The notes under the pieces: generated by a model | Database searches by the model: none | What the model was told of the DNA's origin: nothing | Seen by the model: the letters and a program-made list of their open reading frames with translations, nothing else | NCBI GenBank assembly: GCA_020722945.1 | Contig: DYJV01000021.1 | Span: 1-36,403 of the forward strand | DNA length: 36,403 nt | Source: Candidatus Methylomirabilis sp. | GTDB taxonomy: Bacteria; DYJV01 | Direction: 5' to 3' | Position numbers and translations under genes: made by a program | Shown: positions 8,824 through 17,035 of the stretch, piece by piece | Layout of the letters: each line of letters begins with the position of its first letter | Position numbering within the stretch: position 1 is the first letter of the stretch

Positions 8824-8833
8824 TTGTATACAA
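8824..8833. promoter_or_regulatory. operator-like palindrome O1 (TTGTATACAA)
   Basis: Perfect 10-base palindrome between the predicted transcription start and the start codon of the 2-oxoacid oxidoreductase gene. It matches the other boxes at 8907 and 8929. Position fits repression by roadblock. Confidence 0.6.
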
Positions 8834-8848
8834 TAATCTTAAAAATTA

Positions 8849-8877
8849 ATTATGCCATACAAAAACAATATTTGCAA
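8849..8877 (-). promoter_or_regulatory. promoter of the fused 2-oxoacid oxidoreductase gene
   Basis: Minus strand: TTGCAA (8872-8877), 17 bases, CATAAT (8849-8854). It is flanked by operator-like palindromes on both sides. Confidence 0.5.
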
Positions 8878-8906
8878 CATATTTTTAAGAACATTATTTT
8901 AAAAAA

Positions 8907-8916
8907 TTGTATACAA
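8907..8916. promoter_or_regulatory. operator-like palindrome O2 (TTGTATACAA)
   Basis: Second exact copy of the 10-base palindrome, about 30 bases upstream of the predicted -35 box of the oxidoreductase gene and 12 bases from O3. Confidence 0.6.
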
Positions 8917-8928
8917 ATGCTTAATGCT

Positions 8929-8945
8929 TTGTATACTGTATACAA
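8929..8945. promoter_or_regulatory. operator-like palindrome O3 (17 bases, two overlapping half-boxes)
   Basis: TTGTATACTGTATACAA is a perfect palindrome about a central base. TTGTATAC and GTATACAA are the same half-sites as in O1 and O2, so the region contains four related boxes in about 120 bases. Such T-GT-N-AC-A symmetry is typical of GntR-type (FadR subfamily) operators; the regulator is not in this window. Confidence 0.65.
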
Positions 8946-9001
8946 TTTTTATAATTACACTCTTCTTAAGTTAAAAATTAAAGTAATATAAAAATTTTAT
9001 C

Positions 9002-9028
9002 TTGACTTTTTATGTCACTACTTATAAT
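9002..9028 (+). promoter_or_regulatory. possible promoter of the glycosyltransferase gene
   Basis: TTGACT (9002-9007) and TATAAT (9023-9028) are both good boxes but the spacer is only 15 bases. TAATTT at 9025-9030 would give 17. The leader to the ATG is about 45 bases. Confidence 0.45.
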
Positions 9029-9079
9029 TTTTAACTTAAAATTATTTTTAACTGATTAAAAAGGATAAAATAACAATAG

Positions 9080-10084
9080 ATGAAAATATTATCTTTATGC
9101 CACACATTCTTCCTTGATAAATTAAGAGAAGTATACGACATCTACAATATTGGATTTTACGATTACAATCAGAGAAAGATAGATATAAAAATTTATGACA
9201 TAAATGAAATAATAAATTTAGCACCTTGGAAACCTGACCTAATATTTATTGGAGACAACAGCTTCCCTATACTTTTCACAGGACTTGAAAGTATCGACAT
9301 CCCAACCCTTTGGTATTCTGTTGACACCCATCTCCACCAATGGCATATATTCTACTCAGGTATTTTTGACATTGTCCTCTTTGCACAAAAATTCCCTTTA
9401 GAAGATACAATAAACTACAATTTCAATAATATAAGGCTCTGGTTCCCCCTTTACTGCAACCCTGATATTCATAAAAAATTAAATTTAACAAAAAAATACG
9501 ATCTATGTTTCATCGGCTCTCTAAACAAAAATTTAAATAATGACAGAGTTAGCTTTATTAGTAGATTAAAAAATAAAATTGATAATTTTTATGTTGGCGA
9601 AGGGGAATTCGTTGATAAATTCAATGAATCTATATTAGTTTTAAATCAAGCTGCAAATAATGATATAAACTTCAGGACTTTTGAAGCTATGAGTTGTGGC
9701 TCTCTGCTATTGAATGAGAGAATAGTTGCAAATGGATTTGATGAGATTTTCAAGGAAAATAGAGATATGATCTGTTACAACAGAGATAATATCGACGAAA
9801 TCATATATAAGGTAGAATATTTTACCAAAAACATTGATGAAACCAATGAAATAGCAGCAAACGGCTACAATTTGGTCAAAGAACAACATACTATTTACAA
9901 TAGAAGGGATCAATTTATAAAGTTAATAAACTCTTTAAATTTAAACGAACTTAAGATTAAAAGACTCAGCAACGTCAAAAATATAACATTTTATCTAAAA
10001 ATGGCATATATAGCAGCTTCTGAATCTTACTCACCACACCCAATATCTGATTTTTACATAGAAATGGCACAGAAATTAAAATAA
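9080..10084 (+). CDS. CgeB-like glycosyltransferase
   Basis: 334 residues, no signal peptide or membrane segment, so cytosolic. The N-terminal half has a GT-B-like start (MKILSLCHTF) and PDLIFIGDNS. The C-terminal half carries FRTFEAMSCGSLLLNE (about 203-219) and a run ending in HTIYNRRDQFIKLI, which is the pattern of the CgeB/YkvP glycosyl-transferase group (GT-B, group 1-like C-terminal domain). Such enzymes transfer a sugar from an activated donor, often to proteins or surface glycans; donor and acceptor are not evident. An AAGGA lies about 14 bases upstream of ATG, rather far. It stands alone between divergent and unrelated genes. Transfer to flagellin or a surface protein is possible but not shown. 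Confidence 0.75.
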   Translation: MKILSLCHTFFLDKLREVYDIYNIGFYDYNQRKIDIKIYDINEIINLAPWKPDLIFIGDNSFPILFTGLESIDIPTLWYSVDTHLHQWHIFYSGIFDIVLFAQKFPLEDTINYNFNNIRLWFPLYCNPDIHKKLNLTKKYDLCFIGSLNKNLNNDRVSFISRLKNKIDNFYVGEGEFVDKFNESILVLNQAANNDINFRTFEAMSCGSLLLNERIVANGFDEIFKENRDMICYNRDNIDEIIYKVEYFTKNIDETNEIAANGYNLVKEQHTIYNRRDQFIKLINSLNLNELKIKRLSNVKNITFYLKMAYIAASESYSPHPISDFYIEMAQKLK

Positions 10085-10186
10085 TTAACTCGGTCAATTA
10101 ACTTTTCTTATAATTTTTTACCAATTATATTTTACTTCTAATATCCACAATTCCCCTTATTCTTTCTAAATTTAAAGAATTTATTC

Positions 10187-10216
10187 TTGACTTATAGAAT
10201 ATACTTTTGCTATATA
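10187..10216 (+). promoter_or_regulatory. promoter of the cytochrome c-porin unit
   Basis: TTGACT (10187-10192), 18 bases, TATATA (10211-10216) at the start of a long TA run. The predicted start of transcription leaves a leader of about 80 bases, which holds the hairpin at 10254-10274. The rest of 10085-10303 shows nothing else I can name. Confidence 0.5.
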
Positions 10217-10253
10217 TATATATTTATTTATATATTTTTTAATAGCTTATATT

Positions 10254-10274
10254 GATATCTTCAAAAAAGATATC
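10254..10274 (+). promoter_or_regulatory. hairpin in the leader of the cytochrome c gene
   Basis: GATATCTT (10254-10261) and AAGATATC (10267-10274) form a perfect 8-pair stem with a CAAAA loop, extendable by three pairs including one G-U. It lies 15 bases before the ribosome-binding site and has no T-run, so it is more likely an operator or RNA-stabilising hairpin than a terminator. Confidence 0.45.
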
Positions 10275-10303
10275 GATTAAAATTATAAAAGGAGGGGAAG
10301 ATA

Positions 10304-10621
10304 TTGAAATTCAAAAAATTCTTAATCTATTTTTTAACAGTTTATTTTATGGCACTTACAAACCTCTGGGGTGATGAGGGGAAAGATCTTTTTATAAAGA
10401 ATTGTGCAAATTGCCATAAATCTGGTGGTTCTGCACCAGTAATCAATCCTGCAGATAAAGCAGGGGAAATTTGGAAGAAATATTTTTCAAGGGGGAGACA
10501 CCCTGACAATGAAAAGATGATGTCTTCTATAGGAGAAGAGAATTCAAAAAAAATATTAAATTATCTAATGAACAATGCTGCTGATAGTGAGCATCCTGAA
10601 GCAGCAATTATCCCTAAATAA
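10304..10621 (+). CDS. small monoheme c-type cytochrome
   Basis: 105 residues with a signal peptide (about 1-23, ending near NLWG), so periplasmic. One heme-attachment motif, CANCH (residues 34-38), comes 10 residues into the mature protein, as in class I cytochromes c of about 9 kDa. A distal Met ligand is plausible at the KMMSS segment (about 67). The start codon is TTG, chosen because AGGAGGGG stands 8 bases before it and no ATG gives a complete signal peptide. The DUF3373 porin follows after 18 bases, so the two are probably cotranscribed. Likely an electron carrier between membrane donor and a periplasmic terminal reductase; partner unknown. Confidence 0.85.
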   Translation: MKFKKFLIYFLTVYFMALTNLWGDEGKDLFIKNCANCHKSGGSAPVINPADKAGEIWKKYFSRGRHPDNEKMMSSIGEENSKKILNYLMNNAADSEHPEAAIIPK

Positions 10622-10639
10622 AATATAGAGGAGTATGAG

Positions 10640-12205
10640 ATGAATTTTAAAAAATTTTTCGTAATTTTATTTTCTTTATCTTTATTTTTATTTTCAGCTA
10701 ACATTTATGGAGACAATGAAAACATAACAATCCCTTTAAAAGATTATAATCTCCTTATTGAGAAACTTGAGAAACTTGAAAAAAGAGTTGAAACAATAGA
10801 AAAAGAAAATCCTAACCAAACCCAGATTGAAGACAAAATAGAGAAAGTTGAGAAAAATATCAAACAGGTCAACAAAGATATAGACAGCATTTACAATACT
10901 GTAGATAAAGTAGAGACCAAAACCTTAAAAGACAGGATTAATCTATCGGGTGAATTAAGAACAAGAGTGGATAATTATAAAGTTAACGACAATATGCGTT
11001 TTGATTATAAAACATATATGAAAGAGTATATGAATGGGGTTATGCAAAATCAGATGATGGCTGACCCATATTACTGGACAAAATATTACAAAAAAGAAAC
11101 TATCACAAACAACAATAGCTGGTCAAACAGACTCCGTCTAAACCTTGATGCTGAAATCACAAAAAATCTTAAATTTACTGGAAAAGCAACAATGTATAAA
11201 AACTGGGCAGATAGTGATAGATTTGTAATGTATACTGACCCCAATAGAAGTAAAACTCCAAGTGACACTACAATAAAATTAGAAAGAGCCTATGTTGATT
11301 GGGTAATACCTAATGATATTATCCCATTTTCAATTACTTTTGGGAGACAACCATCTTCCGAAGGTCCACCTTTTGAATTTAAAGAAAATAAAGAGCGTCT
11401 ATCCACATACCCATCTCTTCTGTTTGACGGTGAAGCTGATGGGATTGTTTTTACTTTTGGGTTAGAAAAATGGACAGATATAAAAAATAATGCGTTCAGA
11501 ATCGCTTATGGCAAAGGCTATCAATCTGATGACGATTTTAATATTTATTATGACGAAAGAGGTGGTCTTGATGATCTAAATGTATTTGGACTCTTTTTTG
11601 AAGGTGAAATCCCTACACTACCTAATAGTTTATTTGTTTTAAGTTATGTAAGAGGCTTTGATTTTGTAGATACGCCTTTAAATACAAGTATGAACATTGG
11701 CAGTATGGATTTATTTGGGTTGCATCTGCAAACACAGAAATTTTTAAATTCTAATTTCAATCTCTTCACATCTTTTGGAATGGATATAAGCCACCCAAAT
11801 GGAGAGTATATGGTATCATCTCCTGAAACTATGTTCTTATCAGGAGGGCTACTTGATGATAACGGCAAAAACTCTCATACAGGTTACTCTATATACACTG
11901 GAGTATCATACGATATACCATTTAAACCATTAAACAATCCCATATTAGGGGTTGAATACAATTATGGAAGCAAATATTGGTTCAGTTTTACTCAAGGCTC
12001 TACCGAATTATTTAATAAACTTGCAACAAGGGGTAATGCTTACGATATTTACTACATCCAACCAATTAATAAGTCCCTTCAATTAAGGACAGGATTTACA
12101 TATATAGATTATAATTATAGCTTAAGCGGTTGGCATATCGGAGAACCTACAGAGCTTAATAATATTTTGAGAAATTATTATTTACTTATAGATTGCAAAT
12201 TCTGA
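10640..12205 (+). CDS. DUF3373-type outer-membrane porin
   Basis: 521 residues. Signal peptide (about 1-24, ending IYG), then a predicted coiled coil (about 36-90) of Glu/Lys/Ile heptads such as LEKLEKRVETIEKEN, then a beta-barrel of alternating polar/aromatic strands that ends in LLIDCKF with a C-terminal Phe, the usual barrel-assembly signal. The sequence style (SGELRTRVDNYKVND, then SWSNRLRLNLDAEITKNLKF, then FGRQPSSEGPPFE) matches the DUF3373 family known from Campylobacterota and Deferribacterota. The coiled coil would sit in the periplasm, perhaps against peptidoglycan. GGAG precedes the ATG. Cotranscribed with the cytochrome c gene; a strong terminator follows. Substrate unknown. Confidence 0.8.
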   Translation: MNFKKFFVILFSLSLFLFSANIYGDNENITIPLKDYNLLIEKLEKLEKRVETIEKENPNQTQIEDKIEKVEKNIKQVNKDIDSIYNTVDKVETKTLKDRINLSGELRTRVDNYKVNDNMRFDYKTYMKEYMNGVMQNQMMADPYYWTKYYKKETITNNNSWSNRLRLNLDAEITKNLKFTGKATMYKNWADSDRFVMYTDPNRSKTPSDTTIKLERAYVDWVIPNDIIPFSITFGRQPSSEGPPFEFKENKERLSTYPSLLFDGEADGIVFTFGLEKWTDIKNNAFRIAYGKGYQSDDDFNIYYDERGGLDDLNVFGLFFEGEIPTLPNSLFVLSYVRGFDFVDTPLNTSMNIGSMDLFGLHLQTQKFLNSNFNLFTSFGMDISHPNGEYMVSSPETMFLSGGLLDDNGKNSHTGYSIYTGVSYDIPFKPLNNPILGVEYNYGSKYWFSFTQGSTELFNKLATRGNAYDIYYIQPINKSLQLRTGFTYIDYNYSLSGWHIGEPTELNNILRNYYLLIDCKF

Positions 12206-12213
12206 TTTTCCAA

Positions 12214-12246
12214 TAAAAAAAGGGGGGATACTCCCCTTTTTTTTTA
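12214..12246 (+). terminator. strong terminator touching the chemoreceptor ribosome-binding site
   Basis: AAAAAAAGGGG and CCCCTTTTTTT pair across a short loop (GGATACT) and run directly into T. The last T is followed at once by AAGGAG, the ribosome-binding site of the chemoreceptor at 12259. Confidence 0.85.
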
Positions 12247-12258
12247 AGGAGTAACAAA

Positions 12259-15141
12259 ATGGTAAAGAAAATCTTTAGCAATACATCTATTAAATTCAAA
12301 ATAATCTCTCTGGTTATGCTTCCAGTTTTTCTACTTATTGGAATAACATACTACTCAACAATAGAGTTTAATGTTATTGAAGATAATGAAAAGAAGATAA
12401 AAGAGGAGAATATTAATTTCAAATATAAATATGAATTTCTCCTATTAATGATTAATTATGAAGAAGCATTTAGAAATTATACCACCTTTAAACAAGAGAT
12501 ATACCTTAAAAAATTAATTGATATAAGGGATGAGCTATCTAATAAATTTAAAAATTCTGATGAAAACAATATAATCAAAAAGCTTGAACAAGAAGTTAAA
12601 AATGTTCAAATCAGAATTAGCTCATTAAACAAGAATAAAAAAGATGTATTTTCAAATATCCAAGAGTTAAAGAAAAATATATCTACCTTAAAATTACCTG
12701 AACAACAAACTTTATCAATTTTTTCAAATATTGATTTTATCCTTACCAAAATAGAACCTGCTCTGATAAATAACGATGAGTTATTAATAAAAGAGATACT
12801 AAATAATTTCAAAAAAAATAATGATATAATCAGAAAATTAAATAACAGCAAAGATATACAAAATTTAATTTATGATAATGAAGATATAGAAGATTCATTT
12901 AAAACATTAATATCTGTAAATAGTAAACTAAATGAGAGCGTAAATATACTATTTAAAGAAGCATTGACCAACGTTCACAACCTTACAGACAATTCACTAA
13001 AATCTGTATCTGATAAAATATCTTCCAATATTGCCATAGTAGATTCTCTCGGCAAAAGCATATTTCTTATCTCAATAATATCAATTATTATTTTGATAAT
13101 AATAGGAGTAGCACTATCTTTTTCAATAACACGCCCTTTATCAAACATCATAGATTTATTAAAAAATATATCTGAAGGTGAAGGTGATTTAAGGTCAAGA
13201 TTAAATTATAACAATCAAAATGAGTTAGGGAAACTTTCCCACTACTTCAACTCATTCATCGATAAACTACACACATTAATCATTGCAATAGGTTATCTAT
13301 CTGGGAATGCTAATGTAGCAGAGAAAACAATACTCTTATCTACCGTTAATCTAAATAATACCAGTAGAAATCAGAAATCTTCAAGTGAAGAAATATTTTC
13401 ATCCATTTCTGAAATAACCGATTTTTCAAAAAAATCATCACAACATTTAGAGCAAACCCATCAATTTGTTTTGAACCTTAAAGAGATAATTTCAAATGTA
13501 GAAAATCAATCTCTCAACTTAATTTCATACTCAAGTAAATTAAGTAACCAAGCAAACAGTATTGAAAATTCAGTATCAAATATGGATAATTCTATTAACA
13601 ATGTAACATCAGGGATAAAAGATATTAATAACAGCAGTTTAGTTGTTAATGATGCAGGTAATAATATGGTTAAAGTAATTGAAGAATCCTCAAAAGCCAC
13701 TATCCAAATAAAAAATGCAATTGATAATGTCCTTGCTGCTGTGAATGAACAAACTGTTTCCATAGAACAGGTGGCCTCAAATGCAAATGATACTTTGAGT
13801 ATTACAGAGACTGCAAAGAAAAAAGCTCAATTAGGGCAAGAATCTCTTTCAAAAGTTATATATTCTATGAGTGAAATCAAAAATATGGTATCAGATTTAG
13901 CAAATGTAATAGACAAGCTTGGAAAATCTGCACTTAATATTGGAGAAATTACAGATGTTATTAATGAGATATCTGACCAAACTAATTTGCTTGCTTTAAA
14001 TGCTGCAATTGAAGCTGCAAGAGCAGGTGAGGCCGGAAAAGGTTTTGCAGTAGTTGCTGATGAAGTGAGGAAACTCGCTGAGAGAAGTTCGTCCGCAACC
14101 AAAGAGATTGGAGGATTAATCAACTCCATTCAACAAGAAGTTTCAGAAGCTACAAAAAAAATGGAAGATGGTAAAGTAAAAGTAAATGACGGGGTTACTC
14201 TCGCAAATGAATCGAGTAATATAATTATCGATATAGTAGAAACCAATAATAAAGTATTAAACTATGTCAACCAGATAACACATGCAACAGACGAACAGAG
14301 TATTGTGAGCACCGGTATTTTAAAAACCGTAGATAATGTGCTAGGTGATGTTTCAAATATTGAAAAAGTGAACCAAAACCTTCAAGTAGCGGGGAATGAC
14401 ATTATAGAAAAATCAACAATATTAATAAATATAACCTCCAAAATAAATGATTCAGCAGTAGTTCTTAAAGATTTAAAAGACCAATTTATTAAAGAAATTA
14501 AAAATATAAAGGATTCCGTATTTGATACAGACACAGCAGTTTTAGCAACAAAGGGTGAAGTGGATAAAATAATAGAAGGGATACCTAAAGTAGTAAAACA
14601 AACAGAAGAGATCAAAATTTATATTAATGAACAGATACAATCTATGGATAAAATTATTGATATAGCTAACCAAAATACCCAAATGAGTAATAATATATCT
14701 TGTTCTGCTTCAGAAATTGTTTTTCAGATAGAAGAATCAAGCAAACTATTTAAAACCATTTACCAAGAATTTAATAAATTTAAATTTAAAAAAGAGTCTT
14801 TCCTAACTTATGCTGCAAATAGACATGAAGAGGAGATAATTGAATCAATAATTATGATAGATAAAGATTCTACTTCTACCCCACAAAGCGATATTGATAC
14901 CTGCTTTTTGAAAAAATGGATGGAGGAAGATGCAAAAGATATAATCATCCAACCAGAAACATTAGATAAAATAAAGGATGACCATTCAATCATACATCAG
15001 AAATTGGATGAGTATTCTAAAACAAGGAATGAAGAGGTAAAACATGAAATAATAACTTTATCAAAAAGTTTTTCTATATATTTGAAAGAGATTTATGACC
15101 AATTAGCAGATAAAAAATCATTAAAAAATCTATCGATATAA
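12259..15141 (+). CDS. methyl-accepting chemotaxis protein with C-terminal CZB zinc-binding domain
   Basis: A 960-residue membrane chemoreceptor. TM1 is at about 17-36; a helical periplasmic sensor region (about 37-265) of four-helix-bundle type follows; TM2 at about 267-290; HAMP (about 291-345, [20 protein letters not shown]); then a long coiled coil with the signalling hairpin at about 570-617 ([20 protein letters not shown]), the site that binds CheW/CheA. The last 120 residues contain His856, Cys882 with KW three residues on, His909 and His913 (HSIIH), matching the 3-His/1-Cys zinc site of CZB domains, which sense hypochlorous acid or zinc in known receptors. CZB is usually cytoplasmic, as here. 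AAGGAG starts translation. No promoter is evident after the preceding terminator. The ligand is unknown. Confidence 0.9.
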   Translation: MVKKIFSNTSIKFKIISLVMLPVFLLIGITYYSTIEFNVIEDNEKKIKEENINFKYKYEFLLLMINYEEAFRNYTTFKQEIYLKKLIDIRDELSNKFKNSDENNIIKKLEQEVKNVQIRISSLNKNKKDVFSNIQELKKNISTLKLPEQQTLSIFSNIDFILTKIEPALINNDELLIKEILNNFKKNNDIIRKLNNSKDIQNLIYDNEDIEDSFKTLISVNSKLNESVNILFKEALTNVHNLTDNSLKSVSDKISSNIAIVDSLGKSIFLISIISIIILIIIGVALSFSITRPLSNIIDLLKNISEGEGDLRSRLNYNNQNELGKLSHYFNSFIDKLHTLIIAIGYLSGNANVAEKTILLSTVNLNNTSRNQKSSSEEIFSSISEITDFSKKSSQHLEQTHQFVLNLKEIISNVENQSLNLISYSSKLSNQANSIENSVSNMDNSINNVTSGIKDINNSSLVVNDAGNNMVKVIEESSKATIQIKNAIDNVLAAVNEQTVSIEQVASNANDTLSITETAKKKAQLGQESLSKVIYSMSEIKNMVSDLANVIDKLGKSALNIGEITDVINEISDQTNLLALNAAIEAARAGEAGKGFAVVADEVRKLAERSSSATKEIGGLINSIQQEVSEATKKMEDGKVKVNDGVTLANESSNIIIDIVETNNKVLNYVNQITHATDEQSIVSTGILKTVDNVLGDVSNIEKVNQNLQVAGNDIIEKSTILINITSKINDSAVVLKDLKDQFIKEIKNIKDSVFDTDTAVLATKGEVDKIIEGIPKVVKQTEEIKIYINEQIQSMDKIIDIANQNTQMSNNISCSASEIVFQIEESSKLFKTIYQEFNKFKFKKESFLTYAANRHEEEIIESIIMIDKDSTSTPQSDIDTCFLKKWMEEDAKDIIIQPETLDKIKDDHSIIHQKLDEYSKTRNEEVKHEIITLSKSFSIYLKEIYDQLADKKSLKNLSI

Positions 15142-15176
15142 AATAGAATTTGCAAGAGTGTGTGTAGGATAAGAGA

Positions 15177-15215
15177 AAGCTCCTGCTTAAAAAACAGGAG
15201 CTTGAATTTTATTTT
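15177..15215 (+). terminator. terminator between chemoreceptor and PxxKW genes
   Basis: AAGCTCCTG (15177-15185) and CAGGAGCTT (15195-15203) form a 9-pair stem, followed on the plus strand by GAATTTTATTTTTT. The convergent PxxKW gene ends inside this T-rich tail, and the stem may serve both directions, though the minus side has a poorer T-run. Confidence 0.75.
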
Positions 15216-15496
15216 TTCTTTGCAACAGCTCGCTTAGAAGCTTTGAGAGGGTTAACTTTCTTGCTCTCCTCAACATACACAGGCTTTTTGTGAGTTGCTA
15301 AATTACACAAACCAAACTGCCATTTTATTGCAGGCTCAGGAGAAATCTTGCAATATTTAACACCATTAAACTCTTCCGTCCTATCACAACCTTCACACTG
15401 CTCTACTATAGGCTTACAAGCACCTTCTCTGTATTTACACCCTTGAGGTGACATAAATTTACAATCTTTCTTCGGTTTTAATGTAGTACATAACAT
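15209..15496 (-). CDS. PxxKW family cysteine-rich protein
   Basis: 95 residues, no signal peptide, eight cysteines (3, 12, 20, 27, 34, 37, 49, 64) and the diagnostic PEPAIKW segment (about 53-59) just before the last Cys. The spacing C-x8-C-x7-C-x6-C-x6-C-x2-C-x11-C is compatible with metal binding. The C-terminal 25 residues are Lys/Ala-rich and may be flexible. The family, named from its motif and seen in anaerobic bacteria, has no established function; a small iron-sulfur or zinc protein is an inference. It has its own promoter at 15530-15558 and ends in the shared terminator. AAGGAG lies before the ATG. Confidence 0.8.
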   Translation of the reverse strand: MLCTTLKPKKDCKFMSPQGCKYREGACKPIVEQCEGCDRTEEFNGVKYCKISPEPAIKWQFGLCNLATHKKPVYVEESKKVNPLKASKRAVAKKK

Positions 15497-15529
15497 TTTT
15501 ATACTCCTTGATATCTTATTAAGGGGTTT

Positions 15530-15558
15530 TAATTAACAAAAATATTTTTTAGTGTCAA
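15530..15558 (-). promoter_or_regulatory. promoter of the PxxKW protein gene
   Basis: Minus strand: TTGACA (15553-15558), 17 bases, TAATTA (15530-15535), with an ATCAAGGAG ribosome-binding site downstream. Confidence 0.65.
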
Positions 15559-15643
15559 TAATTTATTTACATTAAATTTTTTAGTTTTTTTTTTACTATT
15601 ATTGTGGTATCAAAAAAATAATTATTCTTTTGGGAGTCAAAAT

Positions 15644-16957
15644 ATGGATTTTATCAAATATTATACAGAGAAAACAGCAAAATCAGCAGAGTTATTCAAA
15701 CAGAGCACTACACTTATGCCAGGGGGTGTTTCACATAACATAAGGTATTATGCCCCACATCCTGTTTTTATGAATCGTGGTGAGGGTTCAAAAATATTTG
15801 ATGTTGATGGGAACGAATACATTGATTTATGGATGGGGCACTATGCACACATATTAGGGCACAATCCAAATATCATAAAAAAAATAAATCATAAAAATAT
15901 CGAAGATGCCACTCATTTAGGGACTGTTAACCCTTTCGAAATTGATTTGGCTAAAAAAATTACAAAAAATATTCCAAGTATAGAATCATTAAAATTTTGC
16001 ACTTCAGGGACAGAAGCAGCAATGTATGCACTCAGATTAGCAAGAGGTTACACACAGAAACCGATAGTTATAAAAATGGCTGGGGGCTGGCATGGAGCAG
16101 GTTCTGAATTATCAAAAGCAATAAAATACCCTTATGTCAATGGTGTAACGGGTGTTTTCAAAAATATCTCTGATGGGACAGATTATATATTTTTTAACGA
16201 CATAGAGAATAGCTATAAAGTTTTGAAGCAATACAAAGATTCCATTGCCTGCATAATATTGGAGCCTGTAATTGGTGAGGGGGGGTTTTTACCTGCCGAA
16301 AAAAATTTTCTTGAGTTTTTAAGGGAAGAAACCCACAAAATGAACTCTCTACTTATTTTCGATGAAGTGATAACAGGTTTTAGATTATCATTAGGTGGAG
16401 CTCAAGGTGTATATGGCATTACCCCAGATTTAACAACGATGGGAAAAATAATCGGTGGTGGATTTAATATCGGTTTGGTTGGAGGGAAGAGAGAAATTAT
16501 GGAGTTATCCTCACCCAAATATAAAGGTGAGGATAAAGTTTTAATAGGTGGTGGGACATTCTCGGCAACACCTTATACAATGAGAGCTGGGACAGAAATA
16601 ATAAATTTTCTCGAAAACAACCCCGATATATATACCGAGCTACGAGAGAAAGGGGATTATGTCAGAGGAAGTATTAGAAAATTCATAAAAGACAACTCCA
16701 TAAAAGCTATTGTAACCGGCACAGAATCTCTTTATATGGTAAGCTTCCCATTTGATTCTGATACCCAAATCAACTCTCCTTCAGATATAGGAGGGAAAAC
16801 TGACATTTATAAAAGAGAGCATGAATTTAAAGTGAGACTTTTAAATAATGGTATTCATGTAATGCACGGAGGAGGTGCAATCTCTTTTGCTCATACAAAA
16901 GATGACCTCGATCTAATAATAGCAAAAACATCCAAAGTCCTTATGGAGATGAATTAA
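15644..16957 (+). CDS. class III PLP aminotransferase, glutamate-1-semialdehyde aminomutase-like
   Basis: 437 residues from the ATG at 15644, preferred over a TTG at 15602 because GGGAG stands just upstream and the following MDFIKYYTEKT matches the usual N-terminus. Fold-type I, PLP-dependent: CTSGTEAAMYALRLAR (cofactor phosphate loop), GWHGA, LIFDEVITGFR (Asp binding the pyridine N) and TTMGKIIGGG with the Schiff-base Lys. The MPGGVSHNIRY opening and overall length fit the GSAM (HemL) group, but HemL has GGVNSPVRAF here, so this may be a paralog with a different amino/keto substrate. No heme gene is adjacent. rlmN follows after 78 bases. Family sure, substrate not. Confidence 0.8.
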   Translation: MDFIKYYTEKTAKSAELFKQSTTLMPGGVSHNIRYYAPHPVFMNRGEGSKIFDVDGNEYIDLWMGHYAHILGHNPNIIKKINHKNIEDATHLGTVNPFEIDLAKKITKNIPSIESLKFCTSGTEAAMYALRLARGYTQKPIVIKMAGGWHGAGSELSKAIKYPYVNGVTGVFKNISDGTDYIFFNDIENSYKVLKQYKDSIACIILEPVIGEGGFLPAEKNFLEFLREETHKMNSLLIFDEVITGFRLSLGGAQGVYGITPDLTTMGKIIGGGFNIGLVGGKREIMELSSPKYKGEDKVLIGGGTFSATPYTMRAGTEIINFLENNPDIYTELREKGDYVRGSIRKFIKDNSIKAIVTGTESLYMVSFPFDSDTQINSPSDIGGKTDIYKREHEFKVRLLNNGIHVMHGGGAISFAHTKDDLDLIIAKTSKVLMEMN

Positions 16958-17035
16958 TATTTTATTTCTCAGTTGCTGCTAATCTAATAACAGTAGAAGG
17001 ATTGAGAGAGTTTTTAATATAAAATAACACAACCA

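Noticed and set aside
8803-8991. 62-residue plus-strand frame in the oxidoreductase control region
   Set aside because: It runs over the palindromes and promoter, has no ribosome-binding site and has an unstructured, AT-driven composition.
10205-10240. TA dinucleotide run as a microsatellite phase switch
   Set aside because: The run is short and overlaps a normal -10 region; nothing shows length variation.
15602-15643. Upstream TTG start for the PLP aminotransferase
   Set aside because: The ATG at 15644 has GGGAG just before it and fits the family N-terminus; the extra 14 residues do not look like coding sequence.
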